A stretch of DNA of 64,000 bases from DASSFG01 sp035547915 (GCA_035547915.1 DASZTS010000086.1:1-64000), one strand, 5' to 3'; positions 26,173-35,535 are shown, counted from the first letter of the stretch. Notes: generated by a model not told the origin, from the sequence alone. A program made the numbers and translations.

Positions 26173-27264
26173 GTGAGATACCCGGCGCTGGTCTTCTTTT
26201 GTGGTTTATTGGCAACTGGGACGCTGTGCCACGGAGAATCGGCGATCGAGACGATCGCCGGCACGGGGCACGCGACGGACAATGGTCGCGAAGGGCCCGC
26301 CGCGCGAATCAACATCGACCAACCGTTCGGCGTCGAACTCGGTCCCGACGGCGGGCTCTATATCTGCGAGGTCGGCCAGCACCGTGTGCGGCGGCTCGAC
26401 TTGGCCAGCGGGCAGGTGACGACCGTTGCCGGATCGGGCCGCCTGGGCTATTCCGGCGATGGTGGACCGGCGACCGAGGCCGATCTGAACGAGCCGTATG
26501 AGATCCGTTTCGACAGTCGGGGAAATCTTTTTTTCGTCGACATGCGCGGCGCCGTCGTGCGACGCGTCGACAAGCAGACCGGTCACATTGCGACCGTCGC
26601 CGGCGTCGGTCGCCCCGGTTTTGACGGCGACGGTGGACCGGCCACCGCGGCGCTTCTACGCGACCCACACAGCATCGCCTTCGACGACGCAGACCGGCTC
26701 TATATCGCAGACATTGGCAACCATCGCATTCGCCGCGTCGACCCGCAGAAGGGCCTCATCGAGACGATCGTGGGGAACGGCGAAAAAAAGCTGCCGCGGG
26801 ATGGAGTCCCTGCGCAAGGCGAACCGATTTATGGTCCGCGAGCGCTGTTCATCGCAGGGGAACAACTCTGGATCGCGCTGCGCGAAGGAAACTCGATCTG
26901 GCGAATGGACCTTGCGCGGGGCACATTGCACCACGTCGCGGGTACGGGACAGAAGGGGTACTCCGGCGACGGCGGACCGGCGCCGGCCGCAACCTTCGAC
27001 GGTCCCAAGGGAATCGCCTTGTATCCCGATGGGAATGGCTTGGCGGTGGTCGACACCGAGAACCAGGCGATCCGACGCATCGACCTGAAGCTGAACAAGA
27101 TCGAGACCGTCGCCGGCGGCGGCCCACTCGCGCGCGGCTATGCGGGTGACGGCGGGCCGGCGACCGCGGCGCAACTCGATCGCCCACACGGCATCTGCAT
27201 CGGCCCCGAGGGCGCTCTTTACATCGGTGACACCGTCAATCACCGTGTGCGGCGGATAAAGTAG
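26173..27264 (+). CDS. Secreted NHL-repeat beta-propeller protein
   Basis: The start is GTG and is followed by a signal peptide (MRYPALVFFCGLLATGTLCHG). The rest consists of about six repeats of the NHL/teneurin-like type. Each pairs a T(I/V)AG-x-G element with YSGDGGPA-x-x-A-x-L-x-x-P and a D/E-x-x-(N/Q)HR-(I/V)-RR element. Such propellers usually bind proteins, glycans or small ligands. The total of 363 residues is enough for one complete propeller. No catalytic residues recognised. Confidence 0.85.
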   Translation: MRYPALVFFCGLLATGTLCHGESAIETIAGTGHATDNGREGPAARINIDQPFGVELGPDGGLYICEVGQHRVRRLDLASGQVTTVAGSGRLGYSGDGGPATEADLNEPYEIRFDSRGNLFFVDMRGAVVRRVDKQTGHIATVAGVGRPGFDGDGGPATAALLRDPHSIAFDDADRLYIADIGNHRIRRVDPQKGLIETIVGNGEKKLPRDGVPAQGEPIYGPRALFIAGEQLWIALREGNSIWRMDLARGTLHHVAGTGQKGYSGDGGPAPAATFDGPKGIALYPDGNGLAVVDTENQAIRRIDLKLNKIETVAGGGPLARGYAGDGGPATAAQLDRPHGICIGPEGALYIGDTVNHRVRRIK

Positions 27265-27267
27265 CGG

Positions 27268-28086
27268 TCAATTATCGCTGGGCCTGATCGGTCGCGGCAG
27301 CAAACGACCGGTACGGCGCTGATATGCCCGGTAGACATCGCCATAGAACGCGACGAGGTCGCGCTCTTCCAGGGCGATCGCAATCAAAACGTACGCCGTC
27401 GTGGTCGCCGCGAACAGCAAATGACCGGCCGTCATCGTAGGGCTGGACCAGAAAGCGATCACGAAGCCGAGCATGATGGGATGCCGCACATAGCGGTAGA
27501 CCAGCGGTGTGCGAAACGGCGGCGGCTCATAGTCACGCACCATGAAGCAGAACCACGTTTGCCGCAGGCCGAACAGATCGAAATGATCGATCATCAACGA
27601 CGAGGCGACGACGGTCAGCCAACCCAGGCCGCACAGCACATCGAGCGCCACCCTGCCGAGCGGATCTTGTACTCGCCAGACTTCGCCGTGCAATGGCCGC
27701 CAGAGCCAAAAGACCAATAGCAGCAAGACGCTCGAGACCAACACGTACGTGCTCCGCTCGATCGGCTCAGGCACGGACCTCGTCCACCAGCGTTTGAATC
27801 CGGGGCGTGCCATGCCGCTGTGCTGGATCGCGAACGCCCCTAACAGCGCCAGGTCGACAGCCCACGACGCGGCACTGGCCGACCCGGCCGGTACATCGAT
27901 CGACCGGGGAACGATCACGTTGCCCACGAAGCCGACCGCATAGAGCAGCGACACCAGAGAGACCAGGTAGGCAAACACGCCAAACAGGAGCATGCCGGTG
28001 CGACGGAGTCTGTCGGGAACGCCGCCAGCATCGCGCTCAGGCTCAACACGAATCGGTCCCTTCGACAACGATTCGGAAGCAACCAT
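27268..28086 (-). CDS. mddA: Methanethiol S-methyltransferase-like membrane protein
   Basis: The 272-residue protein has five to six transmembrane segments and belongs to the NnrU/isoprenylcysteine methyltransferase superfamily. Segments FAIQHSGMARPGFKRWWTR, VPEPIERSTYVL and FWLWRPLHGEVW match what I know of MddA, which methylates methanethiol to dimethyl sulfide using S-adenosylmethionine. The C-terminal YRYVRHPIMLGF and LEERDLVAFYGDVYRAYQRR are the shared SAM-binding elements. It ends 3 bp from the convergent NHL gene and lies 4 bp downstream of the cysteine desulfurase stop, so it is probably in the arsR-nifS transcript. Confidence 0.8.
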   Translation of the reverse strand: MVASESLSKGPIRVEPERDAGGVPDRLRRTGMLLFGVFAYLVSLVSLLYAVGFVGNVIVPRSIDVPAGSASAASWAVDLALLGAFAIQHSGMARPGFKRWWTRSVPEPIERSTYVLVSSVLLLLVFWLWRPLHGEVWRVQDPLGRVALDVLCGLGWLTVVASSLMIDHFDLFGLRQTWFCFMVRDYEPPPFRTPLVYRYVRHPIMLGFVIAFWSSPTMTAGHLLFAATTTAYVLIAIALEERDLVAFYGDVYRAYQRRTGRLLPRPIRPSDN

Positions 28087-28090
28087 AGGT

Positions 28091-29233
28091 TCAGGACGCC
28101 GGGCGCGGGGCCAGTTCCCGCTGGGCGAGCATCTCGACCAATGCGTCGATCTCGCGGGGCGTCGTATCGCGCCCCAGGCTGAATCGCACCGCTCCTAAAG
28201 CCACGTCGTGGGCGACTCGCATCGCGGCGAGCACCGGGCTGATATGCGTACTCCCCGCATGACAGGCCGAGCCGGTCGAGGCGGCCACGTTCGGGATGCG
28301 TGCCAAGATGTCGCCGCCGATCTCTCCGCGAAAACCCACGTTGAGTGTGTTCGGCAGGCGCAAATCGGGATGGCCGTTCAGCACGACGCGGTCGCCGAAG
28401 CGAGTTTGCAGCGACCGCCACAGGTCGTCACGCAGCGACGCCACTCGCGTGTCCTCGATCCACCGCAGCGCCAATTCACAAGCGGCCCCGAGCCCGATGA
28501 TTTCCAACACGTTCTCGGTGCCAGCCCGCCGCCCAGCCTCATGTCCGGCACCGTGCAGCAAAGGTTCCAGCTCGAGTCCTTCGCGGATGAAGAGTGCTCC
28601 GACGCCCTTCGGACCGTATAGCTTGTGGCCGGCGATCGAAAGCAGGTCGACACCCAGTGCCTCGACATCGACCGATATCTTGCCGGCGGTTTGTGCGGCG
28701 TCGGTGTGACAGGGCACCCCGTGCTCGCGGGCGATCGCCGCGATCTCGGAGATCGGTTGGATCGTGCCGACTTCGTTGTTGGCGTGCATGATCGTGATGA
28801 GCGCCGTGTGCGGACGGATGGCCCGACGCACCGCGTCCGGATCGACGAGCCCCTGACCGTCGACGGGGAGCCGCGTCACTTCCGCTCCCAGTTTCTCCAA
28901 GAACTGGCACGGCTCGAGCACGGCCGGGTGCTCGATGCGGCTGGTGATGATATGAAACGGGCCACCGCCCTGCCGGGCAAAATACAAACCCTTGATCGCC
29001 TGGTTGTTGGCTTCGCTGCCGCCCGATGTGAAGACAACTTCCGTCGCATCGCAGCACAACAGCGCGGCGACCTTGGACCGCGCCGTTTCGACCGCGTCGC
29101 GGGCCGGAAGCCCCGCCCAATGCAGGCTCGATGGGTTACCGAAAGCTTCGGCGAGGAACGGCGACATGGCCGCGGCGACTTCCCGCGCGATCGGCGTCGT
29201 GGCGTTGTAGTCGAGGTAGATGCGTTCGTTCAT
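28091..29233 (-). CDS. Cysteine desulfurase (NifS/IscS family)
   Basis: The PLP enzyme removes sulfur from cysteine for Fe-S clusters or thiolation. The 380-residue sequence shows YLDYNATTP at the start, GGSEANNQAIKG, His102 (IEHPA), DAAQ and the Schiff-base Lys204 in SIAGHKLYGPKG. The persulfide-forming Cys324 sits in STGSACHAGSTHISPVL. The active-site loop is of the class I (IscS/NifS) type. Its start overlaps the arsR stop by 4 bp (ATGA), so the two are translationally coupled. No iscU or tusA lies nearby. Confidence 0.93.
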   Translation of the reverse strand: MNERIYLDYNATTPIAREVAAAMSPFLAEAFGNPSSLHWAGLPARDAVETARSKVAALLCCDATEVVFTSGGSEANNQAIKGLYFARQGGGPFHIITSRIEHPAVLEPCQFLEKLGAEVTRLPVDGQGLVDPDAVRRAIRPHTALITIMHANNEVGTIQPISEIAAIAREHGVPCHTDAAQTAGKISVDVEALGVDLLSIAGHKLYGPKGVGALFIREGLELEPLLHGAGHEAGRRAGTENVLEIIGLGAACELALRWIEDTRVASLRDDLWRSLQTRFGDRVVLNGHPDLRLPNTLNVGFRGEIGGDILARIPNVAASTGSACHAGSTHISPVLAAMRVAHDVALGAVRFSLGRDTTPREIDALVEMLAQRELAPRPAS

Positions 29234-29649
29234 CGCGAAACCAGCTTGCGACGGCGGACGGGCTTATCGCCCGAGGTGGCGGGGCCGGCGAGCAGCTTCG
29301 CCAGCCGCTCTTTGTCGGCCTGGATCTCGGCGGCCGTCCGCGTTACGACAGGGTCGCCCCGACCGACGAGCGCCAGCATGTCTTCCACCAACCGCGGACG
29401 GCACAGGTAATAGCACCGCAGCGTGCCGTCCTGGGCGTAGTCCACCAGCATCGCATGACGCAGCACGGCCAAGTGTTGCGAGATATTGGCCTGCCGCGCC
29501 GGCAGAATCTCTTCCATGTCGGTGACGCATTTTGGGCCGGAGACCAACTCTTGCAGGATGGCTAGCCGGGTGGGGTGCGAAAACGCCTTCAACAATTCGG
29601 AGGCGGCTCTCGGGCTGGCCAATTCCGCGGCGCGATGCGAACTTTCCAA
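29230..29649 (-). CDS. ArsR-family transcriptional regulator
   Basis: The 139-residue protein has a winged helix-turn-helix with LLKAFSHPTRLAILQELVSG, CVTDMEEILPARQANISQHLAVLRHAMLV and a wing ending GTLRCYYLCRP. I chose the TTG at 29649 because AGGAG sits seven bases upstream of it, and because longer frames would run through the operator-like palindrome. A single Cys in the recognition region and another in the wing could sense metal or redox state. Co-expression with a cysteine desulfurase suggests sulfur or metal homeostasis; that is inference. Confidence 0.85.
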   Translation of the reverse strand: MESSHRAAELASPRAASELLKAFSHPTRLAILQELVSGPKCVTDMEEILPARQANISQHLAVLRHAMLVDYAQDGTLRCYYLCRPRLVEDMLALVGRGDPVVTRTAAEIQADKERLAKLLAGPATSGDKPVRRRKLVSR

Positions 29650-29753
29650 ATGCAGACTCCTATCAAATGGGCTGGTGAGAAACCGCCCCAGCGTTTTCGT
29701 GAAAAGCGCGACAGCCGGAGCCGTTTTCCGGCGATCTCTCAGACCCAGTTTAT

Positions 29754-29779
29754 CGAACATTCGAATTATCGAATGTTCG
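29754..29779. promoter_or_regulatory. Palindromic operator upstream of arsR
   Basis: Perfect 10-bp arms CGAACATTCG and CGAATGTTCG flank the 6-bp spacer AATTAT. The site lies about 105 bp upstream of the TTG start chosen for arsR. The ATTCG...CGAAT core is typical of ArsR-family operators, so autoregulation is the likely role. Confidence 0.8.
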
Positions 29780-29870
29780 CACACGAGAGGGCCGGTTGTC
29801 AATGACTACACGCGGGGGGCGAGAGCCCCGAATTCGCCGAAACTCGCGTGCCGGGGCCCCAGCGGCGGGC

Positions 29871-29903
29871 ATTCTATCGAATCGGTGAAAGATTCTATAG
29901 AAT
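29871..29903. promoter_or_regulatory. Tandem ATTCTAT(C/A)GAAT operator-like sites upstream of gntR
   Basis: ATTCTATCGAAT (29871-29882) and the perfect palindrome ATTCTATAGAAT (29892-29903) are spaced 21 bp apart, two turns of the helix. They lie about 130 bp before the GntR-family start. Binding by a dimeric regulator to both sites on one face is plausible, most simply by the GntR protein itself. Confidence 0.6.
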
Positions 29904-30033
29904 TTGCTTGCGGAGGCGGGAGACGTTCGTTAGCATAAGCAGCAGTCCGCCCGCCGACCTTCCCTGCCCGGTCCATCCCTTTACGGCAACGAGTTTACTT
30001 CCCGGAACAAGTCAACCGTTGCGGAGCCCGCTT

Positions 30034-30816
30034 GTGGCGAGTTCGTCGCTCAATAGCCGTTTACACTGCGATCATGGCCTGCGGCGTCAGGCCATCGTCG
30101 AGTCGGTACTGCGCGAAGTGTTCCAGGGGCGGCTCCGTGCCGGCCAGCATCTGGCCACGCAGCAGCTTGCCGATCAATTCGGCGTGAGCCATACACCGAT
30201 CCGCGAGGCGCTTATTTCGCTGGCCGGTATCGGCGTGATCGACCTGGTGCCGAACCGCGGAGCCATCGTGCGGCGGGTCGTGGCGAAGGACGTGAGCGAG
30301 ATCTTTCAGGTCCGCCGGGCGTTGGAGTGCGAGGCCGTGCGCAGCGCCTGCGGCCGGATGGATCTCGCCGAATTGCAGACACTGGCCGACGATCTACGCC
30401 GACTGCACGACGCCCAAGCCGGCCACATGCGGCAGCGATCGCATAAGAGATTGCAAATGCGGTCGGTCGAGCGTGCCCGGGCGGTCGACAGCCGGCTGCA
30501 CGACCTGATTACCACGTCGTGCGGCAACCATTTCTTGGCCAAAGAGATCGCTCGGCTGAAGACATTGTTCCGTGCCTTCCGCGACCTGGCCTGGGAGCAC
30601 GACACCAGCCAGAATGATTTTCGCCGCGTGGCGGAAGAGACGGGCGAACACCTGGCCATCGTCGAGGCGCTGCTCGCGGGCGACCGCCGGCAGGCGGTGC
30701 GGGCCATGTCGTTTCACATTCGTTCCGGCGGACGCTATTGGAGCCGCGTGTTGTCGGATGAGGGACCGCATCAGAAGAGCCAGATTCACATTCGCGTGGA
30801 GGGAAACGGGAAATGA
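30034..30816 (+). CDS. GntR-family regulator (FCD/FadR-like)
   Basis: The protein has an N-terminal winged helix-turn-helix (LRAGQHLATQQLADQFGVSHTPIREALISL, NRGAIVRRV) and an all-helical FCD-type effector domain with FQVRRALECEAVRSA and HLAIVEALLAGDRRQAVRAMSFHI. The GTG start at 30034 has GGAG eight bases upstream; the frame is open further upstream, but that would overlap the operator-like sites. The stop overlaps the start of the next gene (ATGA). It therefore probably controls the downstream PSCyt1/DUF1549 and DUF1501 genes. FCD proteins usually bind small organic acids. Confidence 0.8.
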   Translation: MASSSLNSRLHCDHGLRRQAIVESVLREVFQGRLRAGQHLATQQLADQFGVSHTPIREALISLAGIGVIDLVPNRGAIVRRVVAKDVSEIFQVRRALECEAVRSACGRMDLAELQTLADDLRRLHDAQAGHMRQRSHKRLQMRSVERARAVDSRLHDLITTSCGNHFLAKEIARLKTLFRAFRDLAWEHDTSQNDFRRVAEETGEHLAIVEALLAGDRRQAVRAMSFHIRSGGRYWSRVLSDEGPHQKSQIHIRVEGNGK

Positions 30817-33800
30817 ACGAGCATCGACGTGTATTGGCCGGTGCATTGCGGACCGCGAGCGCCATGCCGCTCTTCTTGCTCATGCTCACCTATTTTGCGG
30901 CCGACGGTTCGGCTGCGGAGCCGCTCGAGTACAACCGGGACGTGAGGCCGATCCTGGCCGAAAACTGTTTCGCTTGCCACGGGCCCGACAGTGCGGCCCG
31001 CAAGGCCGACCTGCGGCTCGATCAACGCGAGGCGGCCGTCGGCGCGGGCGCCATCTTGCCCGGCAAGGCCGACGAGAGCGAACTGTTGCGCCGCGTCCTG
31101 TCGAGCGATCCCGAAGAGGCGATGCCTCCCGCGGCGACCAAGAAGCAACTCACGGCCGCCCAAAAGGAAACCCTCCGCCGCTGGATCTCAGAAGGCGCGG
31201 CCTACCAGCCACATTGGTCGCTCATCGCGCCGGCGCGGTCGCCGTTGCCGGCCGTCAAGGACGCGGCCTGGTGTCGCAATCCGATCGACCATTTCGTGCT
31301 GGCAAGATTAGAGGCGGCCGGTTTGCAGCCGGCCCCCGAAGCCGATCGCCGCACGCTGGCCCGCCGGCTATCGCTCGATCTCACGGGCCTGCCACCCAAG
31401 CCCGAAGTGGTCGAGGCCTTCGTCGCCGACACCTCGCCCGATGCTTACGAAAAGTACGTCGAGGAGCGGATGAATTCGACGGCGTGGGGAGAACATCGCG
31501 GGCGGTATTGGCTCGACGCGGCCCGCTATGCCGACACGCACGGAATCCACTTCGACAATTATCGCGAGATCTGGTCCTACCGCGAGTGGGTCATCGGCGC
31601 CTTTAATCGCAACCTGCCGTTCGATCAGTTCACGATCGAGCAACTCGCCGGCGACCTGCTACCGAATCGCACGCTCGAGCAACAGGTCGCTTCGGGCTTC
31701 AACCGCTGCAATATCACGACGAGCGAAGGTGGCGCCATCGCCGAAGAGTACCAGGTGCTCTACACACGCGACCGCACCGAAACGACTTCGATGGTCTGGC
31801 TGGGCACCACGGCCGGCTGCGCCGTGTGCCACGATCACAAATTCGACCCGCTCACACAACGCGAGTTCTACGAGTTGTCGGCGTTCTTCAACAACACGAC
31901 TCAGAATCCCATGGACGGCAACATCAAGGATACGCCGCCCGTGCTGTTCGTGCCGAGCGCGGCCGACCGCCCGCGCTGGGATACGCTGGGCGCGGAACTG
32001 GCGGATGCCCGCAAGCAGATCGACGAGCGGCGCAAAGCCGCCCGGCCCGATTTCGATGCCTGGCTTGCCTCGGCCGCACCGGCGGCGATCGCGGGCCTCG
32101 TGCCGACCGACGGTTTGCGGTTCCACGCCGAGTTGAACGGTGGCGGCGATAATTCGTTCGCCGTCACCTACGACGGCCAGCCGCGGACCGTGTCGGCTTC
32201 GGCACAGCTCGTCTGGCAACCGGGGCACGTTGCCCCGCTCGCCCTACAGTGCACGCCGGGCGCGGTGGCCGAAGTGGCCGACGTGGGCGACCTGGAGAGG
32301 GACCAGGCGTTTTCCTACGGAGCTTGGGTCAAGCTGGCCAAGATCGAGACGGCGGGGTCGATCTTCGCCCGCATGGACGACCAGCACGATTACCGCGGCT
32401 GGGATCTCTGGATGGAGAACGGTCGCGTCGGCTCCCACATCGTCAACCGGTGGCCGGATGACGCGCTCAAGGTGGTCTCCAACGATCCGATCAAGGCCAA
32501 CGAGTGGACGCACGTCTTCGTCACGTACGACGGCTCGTCTCAGGCGAACGGCCTGAAGGTCTACATCAACGGCCGGCCGCAGGCGACCAGTGTGCAGCCC
32601 AACGCGCTGAAGAGCACGATCCGCACGGAGGTGCCATTCAAGTTGGCGCAGCGGCACTCGTCGTCGAGGCTCGACGACATGCTGATCGAAGACGTGCGGC
32701 TCTACGGCCGCGCCCTGCCACCGGGCGACGTGCAGAAGCTCGCCCAGGCGACGCGCGCCGCGGCGCTCGTGGCCAAGGCCCCGGATCAGCGCAGCGACGC
32801 CGAGAAGGACGAGCTCTATCAATGGTGGCTGGCCGCGCTCGATGGCCTTTCGCAGCAACTCGCCGGTAAAGTGGCCGGCTTGGAACAAGAGGAAGCGGTC
32901 ATCAAGTCGCGCGGCACGGTGGCGCACGTGATGCAGGAACGGGCCGATCCGGCCATGGCCTACGTCCTCTACCGGGGCGACTACGACAAACGCCGCGATC
33001 CGGTGCAGGCGGACACGCCCGACATGTTGCCGCCGATGCCTGCGGGGCTGCCCAAGACCCGCCTTGGCTTGGCCCAGTGGCTGTTGCTCCCCGAGCAACC
33101 ACTTACGGCCCGCGTCACCGTGAACCGGTTCTGGCAGGAATTGTTCGGCACGGGCATCGTTCGCACCGCGGGCGATTTTGGCGTGGCCGGCGAACTGCCG
33201 ACGCATCCCGAACTGCTCGATTGGCTGGCCGTCGATTTCCGCGAGAACGGCTGGGACGTGCGACGGTTCTTCAAACAACTGGTGACTTCCGCCACCTACC
33301 GCCAAGCGGCCCTGAACACGCCCGAAAAACTCGAAAAGGATCCGCAGAATCGGCTCTTTTCTCGAGGACCGCGGTTCCGCATGGACGGCGAGATGATCCG
33401 CGACTACGCGCTGGCGGCCGGCGGCCTGCTCGTGCAGAAGGTGGGCGGCCCCAGCGTGCGGCCCTACCAGCCCGAAGGCGTGTGGGAAGCCGTCGCGATG
33501 ATCGGCAGCAACACGCGCGACTATAAGGCGGACAGCGGCGAGAACCTCTATCGCCGCAGCCTCTACACCTTCTGGAAACGGGCCGCCCCGCCGGCTTCGT
33601 TGGATATCTTGAATGCACCCAGCCGCGAAGTCTGCACCGTGCGGCGCGAACGCACCGACACCCCGCTGCAAGCCTTGGTCACGCTCAACGACCCTCAATT
33701 CGTCGAATCGGCTCGGCACCTGGCGGAAGTCGTCCTCAAGCAAGGCGGCGAGTCGGCCGAGAGCCGGCTCGACCTGCTCGCGCGGCGGTTGCTGGCCCGG

Positions 33801-34004
33801 TCCTGGCGTGCCGAAGAACTGCCGGCCGTGCAGGCGTCGCTCACCGATTTGCAGGCCTTTTATCAGGCCCACGCCGAAGAAGCGAAGCTGTTGATCACCG
33901 TCGGCGAATCGAAAGCCGATCCGGCGCTCGATGTCTCGGTGCTGGCCGCTTGGACCATGCTGGCCAACGAGTTGATGAATCTCGATGAAGTCTTGAACAA
34001 GTAG
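30813..34004 (+). CDS. PSCyt1 / DUF1549 / LamG / DUF1553 secreted protein
   Basis: The 1063-residue protein starts with a signal peptide. It then has a cytochrome-c-like PSCyt1 domain with YNRDVRPILAENCFACHGPD (a CxxCH haem motif). DUF1549 follows, with LDLTGLPPKP, and a second CxxCH in GCAVCHDHKFDPLT. A roughly 190-residue LamG/concanavalin-type insertion at about 480-650 has FSYGAWVKL, EWTHVFVTYDG and IEDVRLYGRAL. DUF1553 ends the protein with TARVTVNRFWQELFG, LLDWLAVDF and TYRQ. This combination is typical of planctomycetes and verrucomicrobia and is thought to be linked to polysaccharide breakdown or electron transfer. It is translationally coupled to the GntR gene and followed by a DUF1501 gene. 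Confidence 0.92.
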   Translation: MNEHRRVLAGALRTASAMPLFLLMLTYFAADGSAAEPLEYNRDVRPILAENCFACHGPDSAARKADLRLDQREAAVGAGAILPGKADESELLRRVLSSDPEEAMPPAATKKQLTAAQKETLRRWISEGAAYQPHWSLIAPARSPLPAVKDAAWCRNPIDHFVLARLEAAGLQPAPEADRRTLARRLSLDLTGLPPKPEVVEAFVADTSPDAYEKYVEERMNSTAWGEHRGRYWLDAARYADTHGIHFDNYREIWSYREWVIGAFNRNLPFDQFTIEQLAGDLLPNRTLEQQVASGFNRCNITTSEGGAIAEEYQVLYTRDRTETTSMVWLGTTAGCAVCHDHKFDPLTQREFYELSAFFNNTTQNPMDGNIKDTPPVLFVPSAADRPRWDTLGAELADARKQIDERRKAARPDFDAWLASAAPAAIAGLVPTDGLRFHAELNGGGDNSFAVTYDGQPRTVSASAQLVWQPGHVAPLALQCTPGAVAEVADVGDLERDQAFSYGAWVKLAKIETAGSIFARMDDQHDYRGWDLWMENGRVGSHIVNRWPDDALKVVSNDPIKANEWTHVFVTYDGSSQANGLKVYINGRPQATSVQPNALKSTIRTEVPFKLAQRHSSSRLDDMLIEDVRLYGRALPPGDVQKLAQATRAAALVAKAPDQRSDAEKDELYQWWLAALDGLSQQLAGKVAGLEQEEAVIKSRGTVAHVMQERADPAMAYVLYRGDYDKRRDPVQADTPDMLPPMPAGLPKTRLGLAQWLLLPEQPLTARVTVNRFWQELFGTGIVRTAGDFGVAGELPTHPELLDWLAVDFRENGWDVRRFFKQLVTSATYRQAALNTPEKLEKDPQNRLFSRGPRFRMDGEMIRDYALAAGGLLVQKVGGPSVRPYQPEGVWEAVAMIGSNTRDYKADSGENLYRRSLYTFWKRAAPPASLDILNAPSREVCTVRRERTDTPLQALVTLNDPQFVESARHLAEVVLKQGGESAESRLDLLARRLLARSWRAEELPAVQASLTDLQAFYQAHAEEAKLLITVGESKADPALDVSVLAAWTMLANELMNLDEVLNK

Positions 34005-34077
34005 CGCGGTCTCGCCCGAGCGACCGCACCGTCGTCCTACCTCAAACACCGTATCCGATCTGCCTGGAGTCCGATGC

Positions 34078-35535
34078 ATGTCGCCGCACGAAGAATACGT
34101 TCGCTACGAGACGCGCCGTCAGTTCTTTAGCCGTGGGGCCAACGCGGTGGGCTGGGCCGCTCTGGCTTCGCTCGCCGGCGGAGTTGTGCCCGGCCGGTCG
34201 GCGTCGGCTACGGAATCGCCGGCACCGGGACCCCATTTTGCTCCGAAGGCCAAGCAGGTGATCTACCTGCACATGGTCGGAGGCCCGCCGCAGATGGACC
34301 TCTACGACTACAAGCCGCAGATGAAGGAGTGGTTCGACAAGGATCTGCCCGACACGGTGCGCATGGGACAGCGTCTGACGACCATGACCTCAGGTCAGAA
34401 GCGGTTTCCTATCGCGCCGAGCATGTTCAAGTTCGCCCAGCACGGGCAGAGCGGCATGTGGGTGACCGAGCTGCTGCCGAACACGGCCAAGATGGTCGAC
34501 GACATGTGCTTCATTCGCAGCATGCACACGGAGGCCATCAACCACGAGCCCGCGATCACCTATATGCAGACGGGCAACCAGGTGACCGGCCGGCCATGCC
34601 TAGGCGCCTGGGTCTCGTACGGTCTCGGCTCGCTCAACGACAACCTGCCCTCGTTCGTGGTGTTGGTGGCCAAGCCCACTAACACCGAGCAGGTGCAGGC
34701 GATCTCCGCCCGGCTCTGGTCGAGCGGTTATCTGTCGGGCGAACACGCGGGCGTTTCGTTCCGCTCGGGCGGCGATCCGATCCTGTACATCAACAACCCA
34801 CCCGGCGTGCCGGCCGAGATTCGCCGCCGTACCCTCGACGGGCTGAACGCGCTGAACGAGATGAACTACCGGATGGTGGGCGATCCCGAGACGCACACCC
34901 GCATCCAACAATACGAACTTGCCTTCCGCATGCAGGCCAGCGTGCCCGAACTCACGAGCACCGGCAACGAGCCGGCTTCGACCTATGCCCTCTATGGCGA
35001 CGAGGCCAAGAAGCCGGGGAGTTTCGCCCATTCGGTGCTGCTGGCGCGGCGAATGGTGGAGCGGGGCGTGCGGTTTGTCCAGATCTACCACAACAACTGG
35101 GACACGCACGGCAACGTGGCGGGCCGCCTGCCCGATCAGTGCCGCGACGTCGACCAGGCCTGTTGGGGTCTCGTGCAGGATCTGAAGCAGCGCGGCATGC
35201 TCGACGAGACGCTCATCATCTGGGGCGGTGAGTTCGGCCGCACGATCTATTCGCAGGGCGGGCTATCGGACAAGAACTACGGTCGCGACCACCATCCGCG
35301 TTGCTACACCATGTGGATGGCCGGCGGCGGCTCGCGCCCCGGCACGGTCTATGGCGAGACCGACGATTTTTCGTACAACATCGTCAAAGACCCCGTGCAC
35401 ATCCACGACTTCCACGCCACGGTGCTAAACTTGCTCGGCTTCGACCACGAGCGCTTCTCGTATCGCTACCAGGGTCTCGATCAGAAACTCACCGGCGTCG
35501 AACCGGCGCGGGTGATTCGCGAGTTGATTGCGTAG
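34078..35535 (+). CDS. DUF1501 protein with Tat-like leader
   Basis: The 485-residue protein has TRRQFFSRGANAVGW near the N-terminus, a likely twin-arginine export signal. DUF1501 hallmarks are KAKQVIYLHMVGGPPQMDLYDYKP, GRPCLGAWVSYGLGS, RGVRFVQIYHNNWDTHGN, IIWGGEFGRT and GRDHHPRCYTMWMAGGG. The fold resembles alkaline phosphatase/sulfatase, but the usual nucleophile is not conserved, so activity is unknown. It is the immediate downstream partner of the DUF1549/DUF1553 gene, the standard pairing in planctomycetes. Confidence 0.92.
   Translation: MSPHEEYVRYETRRQFFSRGANAVGWAALASLAGGVVPGRSASATESPAPGPHFAPKAKQVIYLHMVGGPPQMDLYDYKPQMKEWFDKDLPDTVRMGQRLTTMTSGQKRFPIAPSMFKFAQHGQSGMWVTELLPNTAKMVDDMCFIRSMHTEAINHEPAITYMQTGNQVTGRPCLGAWVSYGLGSLNDNLPSFVVLVAKPTNTEQVQAISARLWSSGYLSGEHAGVSFRSGGDPILYINNPPGVPAEIRRRTLDGLNALNEMNYRMVGDPETHTRIQQYELAFRMQASVPELTSTGNEPASTYALYGDEAKKPGSFAHSVLLARRMVERGVRFVQIYHNNWDTHGNVAGRLPDQCRDVDQACWGLVQDLKQRGMLDETLIIWGGEFGRTIYSQGGLSDKNYGRDHHPRCYTMWMAGGGSRPGTVYGETDDFSYNIVKDPVHIHDFHATVLNLLGFDHERFSYRYQGLDQKLTGVEPARVIRELIA

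Noticed and set aside
32244..34079. 611-codon minus-strand frame inside the PSCyt1/DUF1549 gene
   Set aside because: It is a high-GC shadow of the plus-strand gene, which has clear domain motifs along the same stretch.
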